This document shows, one piece after another, positions 46,340 to 57,245 of a stretch of 64,000 bases of DNA. A model generated the notes under the pieces. It had not been told where the DNA came from. It did not search any database and was given only the letters and a program-made list of their open reading frames with translations. The stretch spans positions 1-64,000 of the forward strand of contig LVBV01000009.1 in the NCBI GenBank assembly GCA_001604565.1. Reading direction: 5' to 3'. Position 1 is the stretch's first letter; every line of letters starts with the position of its first letter. Both the position numbers and the translations under genes were made by a program. This DNA comes from Puniceicoccales bacterium Verruco_01. Its GTDB lineage: Bacteria > Verrucomicrobiota > Verrucomicrobiia > Opitutales > Oceanipulchritudinaceae.

Positions 46340-48022
46340 ATGATTACCTGGATTCAGATTCGTGTCCAAAAGCACTTAAAGCTCCTGTTCGCCAGCCTTC
46401 TCGTGGTGATGGTGGTCACCTTCGTGCTCACCATCGGCAACCAGAGTTTCTTTGGCAGCCACGATAACGCCCGGGCCCGGATCAAGGACTTCTACGGGTA
46501 CAATCTGGCCAGCGAGGGCACCAAGTCCTATCTGGAGACCGTGGCGCGGATCAGCCTGCAGCTGAACCCCGAGCTGCGCATGCAGACGCCGAGCGCCTAC
46601 GACCTTGAGGCATATTCGCACAGCCGCGCGGCGGCGCTCTCCATCGCCAAGAGCCTCGGCATTGTCGAACCCGATGACGCCCAGCTGCGCGCCCATGTGA
46701 AGACGATGGTGCTCTTCCAGGACGAGAAGGGTGTCTTCAGCGCCCAGCGTTACAAGATGATCATGGACGCCTTCCGCACGGGGATGCGCGTGCCGGAATC
46801 GACGGTGCTTTCCGTTCTTTCCGACGACTGGCGCATCGCCCAGGTCCGCGCGCTTCTTGGCGGGGCGGGCTTCGTCTCGCCCGAGGTCATCGCCCTCCAG
46901 CGGCAGAGCGCCGGAACAAAGTGGACCTTCGCCGTGGCGCAGGTTCCCTCGGGCACTTTCAGCCCGAAGATCGACTCGGACGACGCGACGCTCCTTTCCT
47001 ACTACGAGGCGAACAAGGCCCGTTTCCAGATCCCGGAAAAGCTGCTCCTCAAGCAGGTGCGCTTCCCGGCGGTGGCCTTTGTGGCGGACGTGGCGCAGCC
47101 CACGGACGCCGAGGTGGAAGCCGCCTTCCAGCGCGGCAAGGCGCGCTACCGTCCCGCCGACCTCAAGGCCGACGCCGAGGGGAAGTATCCCGACTTTGCG
47201 ATGGACGGTGCCATTCGCGCCCGCGTCGTTCAGGATATCGTCCAGGCACGAGCCGTGCAGATGGCGGCCCAGAAGGCGGACGAATTCACGATGGTTCTCT
47301 GGCGCGAGGAGGTCCCGGCGGATTCTCCGCGCGTGACCGAGCTTGCGACCTCGCTCAAGGCGCAGGTCACGGCGCTTCCGGCCTTCGCGAAGGGCGCGCC
47401 CCCGGCCAGCCCCGACGCCCGGCCCTCGGATATCGACAGCCAGTGGACTCTCGCCGCGAGCGAGCGTTACTTCAGCGACGTCGTTTCGAGCCCCGGCGGT
47501 GCATCGGTTTTCCTTTACATGGGCACGATTCCCTCTCGGATGCCTTCCTTCGACGAGGTGAAGGGCGAGGTTCTTTCCACCTATCAGGACGAGAAAAAGA
47601 ACGAACTTTTCGCCGCTCGTGGCGAGGAACTGCGCTGCAAACTACAGGCAGCCGTCAAGGCGGGCCGTTCGTTTGAAGACACGGCAAAGGCGCTCGGACT
47701 GACGGTTTCCGCCTATTCCGACCTCAAGCTGGATGCCGCTCCCGCGGAACTGATGATTCCCGGCGGACCGCTGGAGATCGTCACGCGTCTGGAAGACGGC
47801 GCTGTGGCCCCCATGCAGCTCAATGAAAAGGGCGGTTTCATCGCCTACCTTACGAAGCGGGACATTCCCGCTTTTGACACCGTGCAGGCGGCTCCCGACG
47901 AGGTGGCGGCGCTGCACGCCAACGCCGCGATACAGGATGGCTGGGGCGTTGTCGATGCCCTGAGCGCGCGTCGCCAGTCGGAGCTTGAGAAGATCGAGCA
48001 CGGCGAAAAGAAGGCGGAATAG
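46340..48022 (+). CDS. SurA/PpiD-like chaperone/peptidyl-prolyl isomerase-related protein
   Basis: N-terminal TM anchor; SurA-N-like helical region; C-terminal parvulin-like residues weak. Confidence 0.55.
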   Translation: MITWIQIRVQKHLKLLFASLLVVMVVTFVLTIGNQSFFGSHDNARARIKDFYGYNLASEGTKSYLETVARISLQLNPELRMQTPSAYDLEAYSHSRAAALSIAKSLGIVEPDDAQLRAHVKTMVLFQDEKGVFSAQRYKMIMDAFRTGMRVPESTVLSVLSDDWRIAQVRALLGGAGFVSPEVIALQRQSAGTKWTFAVAQVPSGTFSPKIDSDDATLLSYYEANKARFQIPEKLLLKQVRFPAVAFVADVAQPTDAEVEAAFQRGKARYRPADLKADAEGKYPDFAMDGAIRARVVQDIVQARAVQMAAQKADEFTMVLWREEVPADSPRVTELATSLKAQVTALPAFAKGAPPASPDARPSDIDSQWTLAASERYFSDVVSSPGGASVFLYMGTIPSRMPSFDEVKGEVLSTYQDEKKNELFAARGEELRCKLQAAVKAGRSFEDTAKALGLTVSAYSDLKLDAAPAELMIPGGPLEIVTRLEDGAVAPMQLNEKGGFIAYLTKRDIPAFDTVQAAPDEVAALHANAAIQDGWGVVDALSARRQSELEKIEHGEKKAE

Positions 48023-48046
48023 CCCGTCCTTCCCCCTTGTTTTTCC

Positions 48047-48070
48047 GAAGGCGGGGATTTCCCCGCCTTC
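48047..48070 (+). terminator. Hairpin GAAGGCGGGG-ATTT-CCCCGCCTTC downstream of the SurA/PpiD-like gene
   Basis: Perfect 10-bp stem; no strong T tract. Confidence 0.45.
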
Positions 48071-48126
48071 GCCTTGTACGGGCGCCGCGACTTGCCTTTT
48101 GCGCCGGATCGTCCTCTCATCGCGGC

Positions 48127-48432
48127 ATGATCAAGCACCTGGTGATGTGGAAGCTGAAACCGCAGGCCGAGGGCCGCGATGCCGCAGCGAACCTCCTTCT
48201 CATGAAGGAGAAGCTGCTGGCCCTTCGGAAGGTGATCCCGCAGATCGTCTGGTCGGAAGTCGGGTTCGATTTCCTGCACACGGGGGCCTCCTACGACATC
48301 GTCCTCACCTGTCACACGGCCAACCGTGCCGATTTTGCGATCTATCAGGACCATCCCGAGCACGTGACCGTCAAGCAGTTCATCGCGAAGGTGACCGAAT
48401 CCAGAGTCGTCGCCGACTACGAGGTGGAGTAG
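48127..48432 (+). CDS. Dabb (stress-responsive alpha/beta barrel) family protein
   Basis: MIKHLVMWKLKPQAEG...VGFDFLHTGASYDIVLTCHTANRADFAIYQDHPEHVTVKQFIAKV. Confidence 0.85.
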   Translation: MIKHLVMWKLKPQAEGRDAAANLLLMKEKLLALRKVIPQIVWSEVGFDFLHTGASYDIVLTCHTANRADFAIYQDHPEHVTVKQFIAKVTESRVVADYEVE

Positions 48433-48448
48433 GGAGCCTCGCCCCGCC

Positions 48449-49384
48449 TTATTCGCCTTTTGCGGCGAAATCCGCCAGCCTCCACGCCATCTTCATGGCG
48501 CTCGCGAAGGATTCGCAGGAAGCCAGCCCCTTCCCGGCGATGCCGAAGGCCGTGCCGTGGTCCGGGCTCGTCCGCACGTGCGGCAGGCCGAGGGTGATGT
48601 TCACGGCCTTGTCGAACTCCAGCGTCTTGAGCGGGGCAAGGCCCTGATCGTGGTACAGGGCAACCGACACGTCGAACTCCCCCTTGCGCTGCCTTTCAAA
48701 CACCGTGTCCGGCGGCAGGCACCGGGAAAGTCCCGGCAGCCTTGCCCGCAGGCGGTCGAGCAGGGGGTCCAGAAGGTCGCGCTCTTCGGTCCCGAGAATG
48801 CCGCCTTCGCCCGCGTGGGGATTCAGGCCGCAGACGGCGATGCGCGGAGATTGTGCCTCGTAGGCACGGGCGAGGTATTCCGCTCTTTCCACGGCGAGGA
48901 TCAGCGTCTCCTCCGTCAGGGCGGCGCCCACCTGCATGAGTGGGATGTGCCATGTGGCCAGGACTAGGCGCAGCTCTCCGCCCGCAAAGGCCATCGAGGG
49001 CTTCCCGCCCCAGCGTGCTGCGAAAAACTCCGTGTGGCCGGGAAATTTGAAGCCGGCCTTCTTCATGTTCTCCTTGCTGATCGGCGCGGTGACGACGCCC
49101 GCGTAGCGGCCCTCGGCGCAGCCTTTCGCCGCCTCCTCAAGCGCCGCGATGGCAATCTTCGCCCCTGTCTCGCTGGGCCGTCCCGGATGCGCCTCGTAGT
49201 GCGCCCTGCCGACTGGCTCCAGCTTGCCGGGAAAATCCGCGCACCAAAGAAGCGGGCCGAGGAAGACGCAGCGCGCGGCCTCCTGCGGGTTTTCCGCCAC
49301 CCACTTTGCGACCACCTCGGGCCCGATGCCCGCGGGATCCCCACAGGTGACTGCCATCGGCTTTTCTGTCACAACGCTTGTCAT
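48449..49384 (-). CDS. pdxA: 4-hydroxythreonine-4-phosphate dehydrogenase
   Basis: AVTCGDPAGIGPEVVAKW; VTAPISKENMKKAGFKFPGHTEFFA; GLNPHAGEGGILGTEE; VALYHDQGLAPLKTL. Confidence 0.93.
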   Translation of the reverse strand: MTSVVTEKPMAVTCGDPAGIGPEVVAKWVAENPQEAARCVFLGPLLWCADFPGKLEPVGRAHYEAHPGRPSETGAKIAIAALEEAAKGCAEGRYAGVVTAPISKENMKKAGFKFPGHTEFFAARWGGKPSMAFAGGELRLVLATWHIPLMQVGAALTEETLILAVERAEYLARAYEAQSPRIAVCGLNPHAGEGGILGTEERDLLDPLLDRLRARLPGLSRCLPPDTVFERQRKGEFDVSVALYHDQGLAPLKTLEFDKAVNITLGLPHVRTSPDHGTAFGIAGKGLASCESFASAMKMAWRLADFAAKGE

Positions 49385-49418
49385 TTCCGCAAAAGATTAC
49401 GACACAAACGCCGCGTTC

Positions 49419-50216
49419 TCAATCCGATGCGGTGTCTCCGCCGGAAAAGCGCATCACACCCTTCCAGTTCTTCGCGCGGAGGAACTCGACCATCCGCCGT
49501 CCGCAGTCGCGGGAAAGTTCCGCGTCCGGCAGGGCAAGGGCCGCCTCGCGCGGATTTTTGCCGGAGGCGAGAAGCTCGTGGAAGAGTTTCTTGAGCTCCG
49601 CGATGTCCTCGCGGGAGAATCCGGCGCGGCGCAGTCCGATGAGGTTCAGGCCCGAAAGATGGTCGCGCTCGGCCATGATGCAGAAGGGCGGCACGTCCAT
49701 CGTGACGCGCGCGAGGCCCCCGATCATCGAGCGTTCGCCGATCCGTAGATGCTGGTGAATCCCGGCGCCTCCGCCGACAAAGGTGCCCGCGCCGATCGTG
49801 ACAAAACCCGCGAGCATCACGTTGTTGGCAAGGATCGCGCCGTCTGCAACCACACTGTCGTGCCCGACGTGGGCGTTCGCCATGAGAAGGCACTTGGCGC
49901 CCACCTTCGTCGCGCCGCCGGGAGTGGTGGCGCGGTGCACGGTGGCGCTCTCGCGGACCGAGGTGCCTTCGCCGATTTCGGCGTAACTTAAGGTCGCGGG
50001 GTCGAAATGGATGTCCTGCGGCAGGCCGCCGACGGTGGCGTGGCAGTCCACAAAGACGTTTGACGCGAGCCTCGCGCCCGCATGGATCACCGCGTGGGCG
50101 CCAATGCGGCAGCCGGGCCCGACAACCGCGCCCGCCTCCACGACGGCGCAGGGGGCGATCTCCACGCCCTCGGCCACGTTCGCAGCCGGATCGACGTATG
50201 CCAGCGGATGGATCAT
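49419..50216 (-). CDS. lpxA: Acyl-ACP--UDP-N-acetylglucosamine O-acyltransferase
   Basis: MIHPLAYVDPAANVAEGVEIAPCAVVEAGAVVGPGCRIGAHAVIHAGA hexapeptide repeats; LMANAHVGHDSVVADG. Confidence 0.92.
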   Translation of the reverse strand: MIHPLAYVDPAANVAEGVEIAPCAVVEAGAVVGPGCRIGAHAVIHAGARLASNVFVDCHATVGGLPQDIHFDPATLSYAEIGEGTSVRESATVHRATTPGGATKVGAKCLLMANAHVGHDSVVADGAILANNVMLAGFVTIGAGTFVGGGAGIHQHLRIGERSMIGGLARVTMDVPPFCIMAERDHLSGLNLIGLRRAGFSREDIAELKKLFHELLASGKNPREAALALPDAELSRDCGRRMVEFLRAKNWKGVMRFSGGDTASD

Positions 50217-50220
50217 GGCC

Positions 50221-52029
50221 TTACTTTTTCTTCTTTTTGTCCTGCCCCTTGACCGATGCGGGAGCCGTCTTGAGCGAGCCCGTGGCGATCGCGGCGGCGG
50301 CCTCGGCGGCCTCCTCGGCGTCGCGCTTGCGGTTGATCTGAAGCTGCTGGAGGATGCTCATGCAGTTGGAAACCGTCCAGTAGAGGACCAGACCCGACGA
50401 GAAGTTGTAGCAGAAGAAAAGGAAGATGAGCGGCATGAACTTCATGAGCTTGGCCTGAAGCGGGTCCGTGCTCGGCGAAGGCGCCAGGTGCATCTGGTAG
50501 AACATGGAAACGCCCATCAGGATCGGCATGATGTTGATCGGGAAGCCGCCGATGGAGGCCACCGTGTCCGGCAGCGACAGGTCGCCGATCCAGAGGAAGT
50601 GGGCAAAGCGCAGCTCGCTCGCGCCGCGCAGCATATAGTAGAAGGCGATGAAGATCGGCATCTGGATCAGGATCGGCAGACATCCGGCGAGCGGATTGAC
50701 CTTGTGCTTCTTCCAGAGTTCGAGGGTTTCCTCGTTGCGCTTCTTGGGGTTGTCCTTGTACTTCTCCTGAAGCTCCTTCAAGGGCTTCTGGAGCTTGGCC
50801 ATCTTGCGGGAGCTCTCCGCGGCCTTGGCCGTCAAAGGCCAGAAGACAAGGCGGATCAGGATCGTCATGAGGATGATCGCGACGCCCCAGTTGATCGTTA
50901 CGTGCTGGAGGGCGGTGAGGCCCATGTAGAAAAGCTTGCCGATGAAGCCGACGAACGCGCCGAGGAAGCCCAGCGGCGTGCTCCAGCCGAACTTCATCAC
51001 CTTGTCCTGATTCTCGGAAAGCAGCGACAGTCGCCGGTATTCCTTGGGCCCCATGTAGCAGTCCATCGAGACATTCGCGCTGCCGCCCGCCGCGAGGACG
51101 GGGAGGTCGAAACCGATGGAGGTGGAAAGGCCCGTGAGGGGCCTGCCCTCCGCATCCACGCCAAGGGGCACGGGCCGGGAGATCACGCGCTGCGCGGGTT
51201 TGACGGGCGTGGCGATCGCGGCGAAGAACTGGTTCTTCGTCGTCGCCCACACGACGTTGCCGGACCATTCCACGTGGCTCTTCGGTGCGGAGTGGGTGAA
51301 CCAGCCGCCGCCCTGGAAGTAGGATGGGGCCTCGTAGATGAAGTCCTCGCCGTCGTAGTAGCCCGCGTTCAGACTGTAGCCGTAGCTGTCCGCCTTGTCC
51401 GGCGCCGCGGTGCCAAGGTCGATGAAAAGGGTGTCGGGCGAATAGGCCGTGGAGCCGCCGTTGGCCAGCGAATAGCTCTGCCGGATCGTGTAGGGCGCGG
51501 GGCCCTCGGAGGAAAGGGAGATCTCGTAGGTACGCAGCGCCGTCACGCCCGGGGCCACCGTCCGCTGGAAGACCGCCTTGGTGGCCGTCTTTTCCACCAC
51601 CGTCCACGAATCGCGGGATGAGGTGAGAACACCCGCGCGCCACTGGTCGATCGCGTAGATCGGGGTGGGGGTGCCCTCGTTGAAGGCGTAGGGGGCCTTG
51701 CCGCCCTGCTCGGCCTTGTATTCAAGGATCTCCACCTTCTCCACCGCGCCGCCGAGGCTCGTGAAGTGGACGCGGATGAAGTCGTTTTCCAGGACGAACT
51801 TCTCCTCGGGCGCCTCGGGCGTTTCGGCTGCGGCACTGGCTGAAAGCGTCGCGGCTGCGGGGGCCGTCGTCGCTGCTGGAGCCGGTGCGGAGGCCTGTTC
51901 AACCTGCTGAACCTGCGGGCGGGAGGCCTGCTGCGCCTCCGCTTCCCGAGTCTGTTTGGCCTGCCAGATCCAGAGACCGAAGGCGGCCAGGAGCAGGAGA
52001 ATCCCGATGGTGGTGTTTTTCTTGTCCAT
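50221..52029 (-). CDS. yidC: Membrane protein insertase YidC
   Basis: [23 protein letters not shown]; [49 protein letters not shown]. Confidence 0.95.
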   Translation of the reverse strand: [602 protein letters not shown]

Positions 52030-52040
52030 GCTGAAAGCGG

Positions 52041-52301
52041 TTATTTTGGTGGAGGCACCGGGTCGTATCCCTGCCCCCCGAATGGATGGCAGCGCAAGAC
52101 GCGTCGTGTGGCAAGCCACAAGCCCCTGAAAATTCCGTGGACTTTGACCGCTTCCAGCGCGTATTGCGAGCACGTTGGTTGAAAGCGACATCCGTAGCCC
52201 GGCCCTGCAATCAGATGCAACACGGGCGAGACCGCGATCTGGTAGAGGCGGATGAGCGCCAGAAGCGCAAAAAGGACCGCCTTTCTACACAGCTGGATCA
52301 T
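52041..52301 (-). CDS. yidD: Membrane protein insertion efficiency factor YidD
   Basis: [69 protein letters not shown]. Confidence 0.93.
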   Translation of the reverse strand: MIQLCRKAVLFALLALIRLYQIAVSPVLHLIAGPGYGCRFQPTCSQYALEAVKVHGIFRGLWLATRRVLRCHPFGGQGYDPVPPPK

Positions 52302-52653
52302 CGCGGGAAAGCGCCGGGTTCTTGAGACAGCGCGCGAGCCTCTCGCGGTACAACTCGCGAACTTCGGCTCCCGTTTTTTCCAGAATCGGACGGGAGGCGA
52401 TGAGGAGCACGTCGCAGGAGGGCGGGAGCAGGTCCTGACTCTCGCGGAAGGCTTCGCGCAGAAGTCTGCGCGCACGGTTGCGCTCCACCGCGTTGCCGAC
52501 CCTTTTGGACGCGATAAAACCGGCGCGGCGAATGCCGCAGCCGGTCTTGAGGATGCGAAGGCGGAATGCCGCGCAGACGTTGCCCACACTCCGTGCCCGG
52601 ACGGCCTCGAAATCCGCCACTTTGCGCAGATGCTGCGCGCGGAGAAGCCTCAT
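52285..52653 (-). CDS. rnpA: Ribonuclease P protein component
   Basis: [21 protein letters not shown]...[26 protein letters not shown]; overlaps yidD. Confidence 0.9.
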   Translation of the reverse strand: MRLLRAQHLRKVADFEAVRARSVGNVCAAFRLRILKTGCGIRRAGFIASKRVGNAVERNRARRLLREAFRESQDLLPPSCDVLLIASRPILEKTGAEVRELYRERLARCLKNPALSRDDPAV

Positions 52654-52675
52654 GGGGAGTGCGGCGGCGCCGCGG

Positions 52676-52822
52676 CTAGTTGGTGATGGAGCCGGCCAGA
52701 CGCTTGCGTCCGCGGGCGCGGCGGGCATTGATGTTGCGACGGCCGCCCTTGGTGGCCATGCGGGCGCGGAAGCCGACCTTGCGGATGCGGCGGATCTTGT
52801 GTGGACGGTAGGTGGGTTGCAT
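52676..52822 (-). CDS. rpmH: 50S ribosomal protein L34 (48 aa; not in the ORF track)
   Basis: Hand translation [48 protein letters not shown]. Confidence 0.95.
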   Translation of the reverse strand: MQPTYRPHKIRRIRKVGFRARMATKGGRRNINARRARGRKRLAGSITN

Positions 52823-52970
52823 GACGATCTAGCCTTTAAATGTGGAAAAGCGCCCAATTCAACCGGGCCGCGCGGCTTTGTCAAGGCTCCTCTTTTATCG
52901 AAAGGAATTCGCGCGGTTTTCCGCGACCGGAGCTTTATTTATCGGGCAAATGCCGATAAAATCCAGCCAT

Positions 52971-53633
52971 ATGAAGACCGTATCCCTTTTTGCATCCCTT
53001 GTTTGCATTCCCGCGTTCCTTTCCTCCGCCGCGCCCGCGGAGCGGACGACCGGCATCCTCGGAACGGACGCCGTCGGTGCCGGTTACACATTTTATTACG
53101 ATAACTACCACTACTACGGCGATACCGACTACAAGACCCAGAATTTCGAACTCTCTCTCAACAAGAACGTCTGGGACACGCAGAAATTCGGCGTGGACGC
53201 GAACGTGCGCCTCTACAATTCCACCAACATCTCCGACCGGAGCTTTTTCACTGTGGAGCAGAATTATGCGGAGGCGGGCGCCACGTTCTTCTGGAAGGGG
53301 ATGGTGAGCCCCTTTGTCAGCACCTCGGTCTATTACGTCCATTCCGACGTGGACTGGAAGGAGACGGGCGTTTCCGACCAGTGTGACGACACCTGGCTCC
53401 TAGAGGGCAAGGCGGGCGCGCAGGTGGCGCTTCTGGAAGGCCTGTCCGCGCGCGCCTATCTTGCCCTGCGGCACAGTTGCATTGCCGACAGTGGGAAGAA
53501 CAACCTGCGGTATGTCGCGGACGCGCTCTACTGGATCACGCCGCGCTGGGGTGTTTCCGCCGGGATGACGTACTCCTGCTTTGAGCATATCGACCGCTAC
53601 GGCTTCACCGGCGGCGCGTTCTACCGTTTCTAG
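52971..53633 (+). CDS. Putative outer-membrane beta-barrel-like protein (tandem copy 1)
   Basis: Signal peptide; TGILGTDAVGAGYTFYYDNYHYYGDTDYKTQ...; C-terminal ...GAFYRF. Confidence 0.65.
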   Translation: MKTVSLFASLVCIPAFLSSAAPAERTTGILGTDAVGAGYTFYYDNYHYYGDTDYKTQNFELSLNKNVWDTQKFGVDANVRLYNSTNISDRSFFTVEQNYAEAGATFFWKGMVSPFVSTSVYYVHSDVDWKETGVSDQCDDTWLLEGKAGAQVALLEGLSARAYLALRHSCIADSGKNNLRYVADALYWITPRWGVSAGMTYSCFEHIDRYGFTGGAFYRF

Positions 53634-53675
53634 AGCAGACATTTCTTCTTGTTCTTACGGCGAAGCGGGCGCAGG

Positions 53676-54350
53676 ATGACGATGAATATGAAAAATCGCC
53701 TGCTTTCCCTGGCCGCGGCTTGTGCGGTTCTGTCCGTTCCGACTGCTCTTTTCGCTGAGGAGAAACCTTCGGGACTCCTAGGCGTGGACTCGGTGAGCCT
53801 TGGCTGCACCTATTACACCGACGACTACAGCCACTACAAAGAGGGCGATGGCCACTGGCGGGGCGTCGGAGTCGAAGTGAACAAAGCCATTCTCCGGTCG
53901 GGGCGGATCGGCCTCGACGCGAATCTGCGCTACTACCACGTGGAGAACCAGAGTTTCACCGACCAGTACAGCGACTTCCAGAACACGGTCCGCGCGGGGG
54001 TTGTGGCGTATCTTCCGGGCCGCGTGAGGCCCTTTGTCGCGGGGTATGCCTACTACCACCATCTGGACACGGACTACCGTGACGGCACTGAAGACTCGTC
54101 TTTTTCCGCATGGTGCATGGAGGCTAGACTAGGAGTGGAGGCGCTCCTTGCAGAAGGCTTTTCGGCGCAGGTGTATGTGTCGGAAACCCACGACACGGGC
54201 GCTGCCTATCCCAAAAACGTGGCGCTTTTGGGCGCGCAGGGGACCTGGTGGATCACCGACAGGGTGGGGTTCAGTTTCGGCGAAACTTGCTCGCGCTTCG
54301 ACCACGTGACGGCCTGGTCCACGTTCGGCGCCGTCCAGTACCGCTTCTGA
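53676..54350 (+). CDS. Putative outer-membrane beta-barrel-like protein (tandem copy 2)
   Basis: Signal peptide; SGLLGVDSVSLGCTYYTDDYSHYKEGDGHW...; C-terminal ...GAVQYRF; aligns with copy 1. Confidence 0.65.
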   Translation: MTMNMKNRLLSLAAACAVLSVPTALFAEEKPSGLLGVDSVSLGCTYYTDDYSHYKEGDGHWRGVGVEVNKAILRSGRIGLDANLRYYHVENQSFTDQYSDFQNTVRAGVVAYLPGRVRPFVAGYAYYHHLDTDYRDGTEDSSFSAWCMEARLGVEALLAEGFSAQVYVSETHDTGAAYPKNVALLGAQGTWWITDRVGFSFGETCSRFDHVTAWSTFGAVQYRF

Positions 54351-54447
54351 CCACCGGTCATTTTCCCCTCCGGTTCAACTTTTCGGGACTTCGCGGGTTT
54401 TCCTTTCCTGAAATCTACGCGGATCGTAAGCTCCGCTTTCCTCCATC

Positions 54448-55380
<933 letters not shown>

Positions 55381-55440
55381 ATTCGCCCAATCGGGACGCG
55401 AAAAAATCCCGTGGCGCGGTACCTGCAGCGGGGAATCCCC

Positions 55441-56148
55441 ATGAAGATCTGGTGCCTGCAACACTTTGAGCCCGAGGAGGCCGGCCTCATCGGGAAATGG
55501 GCCGCCGAGAGGGGTCACGATTTGGCCACCGTCCGGCTGTACAAGGGCGAGGCGCTGCCCAAACCCGGTCGGCACGAGGCTCTTGTCGTCATGGGCGGGC
55601 CGATGAACGTGGATGAGGATGGCAAGTATCCGTGGCTCGCCCCGGAAAAGAAGCTCGTCGCCTCCCACATCGCGTCGGGAGGGCGTGTCTTCGGCGTGTG
55701 CCTCGGCGGCCAGCTCATCGCAAGGGCCCTCGGTGCGAAGGTGACGAAAAACGCGCAGAAGGAGATCGGCTGGCACCTTGTCCACATCCATCCCGAGGCG
55801 CGCAAGTCCGGCCCCTTCAAGGATTTCCCGGAATCTTTCACCGCCCTGCAATGGCATGGCGACACCTTTGCCATTCCCTCCGGCGCCAAGCACGCGGCCT
55901 CCAGCGACGTCTGCGCCCATCAGGCCTTCACGGCGGGCAGCGGCGTCATCGCCCTGCAATTCCACTTCGAGGCGGAGGAGAAGGAGGTGCGGGATTTCGT
56001 GGAGTGCTTTGCGGACGAACTGGCCGAGGGCGGCCCGTACGTGCAGACCCCCGGCGAGATTCTCGCGGGACTGGCCGAGCACGCCGAACCCTGCAAACAG
56101 GCGCTCTACAAGCTCCTCGACCGCTGGGCGGAAACGGCGGCGGGATAG
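55441..56148 (+). CDS. Class I glutamine amidotransferase-like protein
   Basis: MGGPMNVDEDGKYPWLAPEKKLV; GVCLGGQLIARALGA; ALQFHFEAEEK. Confidence 0.85.
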   Translation: MKIWCLQHFEPEEAGLIGKWAAERGHDLATVRLYKGEALPKPGRHEALVVMGGPMNVDEDGKYPWLAPEKKLVASHIASGGRVFGVCLGGQLIARALGAKVTKNAQKEIGWHLVHIHPEARKSGPFKDFPESFTALQWHGDTFAIPSGAKHAASSDVCAHQAFTAGSGVIALQFHFEAEEKEVRDFVECFADELAEGGPYVQTPGEILAGLAEHAEPCKQALYKLLDRWAETAAG

Positions 56149-56161
56149 CGACCGCGTGTCG

Positions 56162-56593
56162 CTACTTTTCCACGACGTCCACGCTGCCGTCGGCCCACTT
56201 CACCGTCATTTTCACGGCGATGTCGCTCCGCAGGCTGTTGTGGACCGTGCAGGCGCGCGTGGCGGCGATGAGGCTCTTTTTCTGCCGCTCTTCGGGGGCG
56301 ATCGGCAGGACGAAGACCATGTCGATCGCGCCGATCCGGCGGGGTGCGTCGGCCATCGTGTGACTTGCGGTCGCGCTCATCCCCTGTGCGTCGAGTCCGA
56401 GCGCCTTTGCCTTGGCGGCAATCGTTGCGCCAGCGCAGGTCATGAGGGCGGCGTCGAGAAGGTCCGTCGGCGCGAAGGTGGTGCCCTCGCCGCCGTGCCC
56501 GGCGGGAGGATCGGTCGTCACTGTGGTGCCCGTCGCGTTGAAGGTGACGGTGAATTTGGCGTCCGAAGTATGGATCGCGGAGAGCGTGCTCAT
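56162..56593 (-). CDS. OsmC-family protein
   Basis: TTFAPTDLLDAALMTCAGATIAAKAKALGLD; ACTVHNSLRSDIAVKM. Confidence 0.85.
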   Translation of the reverse strand: MSTLSAIHTSDAKFTVTFNATGTTVTTDPPAGHGGEGTTFAPTDLLDAALMTCAGATIAAKAKALGLDAQGMSATASHTMADAPRRIGAIDMVFVLPIAPEERQKKSLIAATRACTVHNSLRSDIAVKMTVKWADGSVDVVEK

Positions 56594-56595
56594 GT

Positions 56596-57123
56596 TTATT
56601 GGAGTCCGTAAGCGGCGGGTTCTTCCCCGCGCTGGCGCAGGGCGTCGGCCAGTTTGGCCAGATCGAGCCCGTCTCCGGGCTTCACATCGTTCTCCGCATA
56701 CCAATGGTCGCGCATCTCCACGACAAAGCGGATGTCGCTCGCGGCGGATTCGGTGGTGCGCGTGTCGTTCGCCAGCATGCGGCGCACTTCCGAGAGGGTG
56801 CCGTCGCTCCGGAAGAACCCGATGGAGAGCGGGATCGGCACGTGGTTCATCCAGTAGCTCATCTTCTGCGGGGTCTTGTACACGAAGATCATGCCCTCGT
56901 TTTCGCCGAGGCTTTTGCGGTACATGAGCCCTTTTTCCTGCTCCGCGAGCGTCACCGCCACCTGGAGGAGCACAGGGTGGCCCCCGAGGGTCATTTCGAA
57001 GTGCTGCGAAAGTGGCGCGGCGACGCTCGTGCGTCCCTCCGGGCTGGAACAGCCCTGCTGCTGGCAGCCGACGAATAAGAGGGCGGAAAGAAGGATCGGC
57101 AGAAGAAGGCGTTTCGCATTCAT
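56596..57123 (-). CDS. DUF192 lipoprotein
   Basis: Lipobox LLFVGC; EKGLMYRKSLGENEGMIFVYKTPQKMSYWMNHVPIPLSIGFFRSDGTL. Confidence 0.85.
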   Translation of the reverse strand: MNAKRLLLPILLSALLFVGCQQQGCSSPEGRTSVAAPLSQHFEMTLGGHPVLLQVAVTLAEQEKGLMYRKSLGENEGMIFVYKTPQKMSYWMNHVPIPLSIGFFRSDGTLSEVRRMLANDTRTTESAASDIRFVVEMRDHWYAENDVKPGDGLDLAKLADALRQRGEEPAAYGLQ

Positions 57124-57245
57124 GAGGGGATCGGATGCGGATTCACACTGACCTTCGATCATTTCCTGCGCAAGAACGCGCTTGTTCCCGCATGATACCC
57201 TGCCGCACTTGCCATTTGACTCGTGTCCGGCTACTCTTGCGCCCC

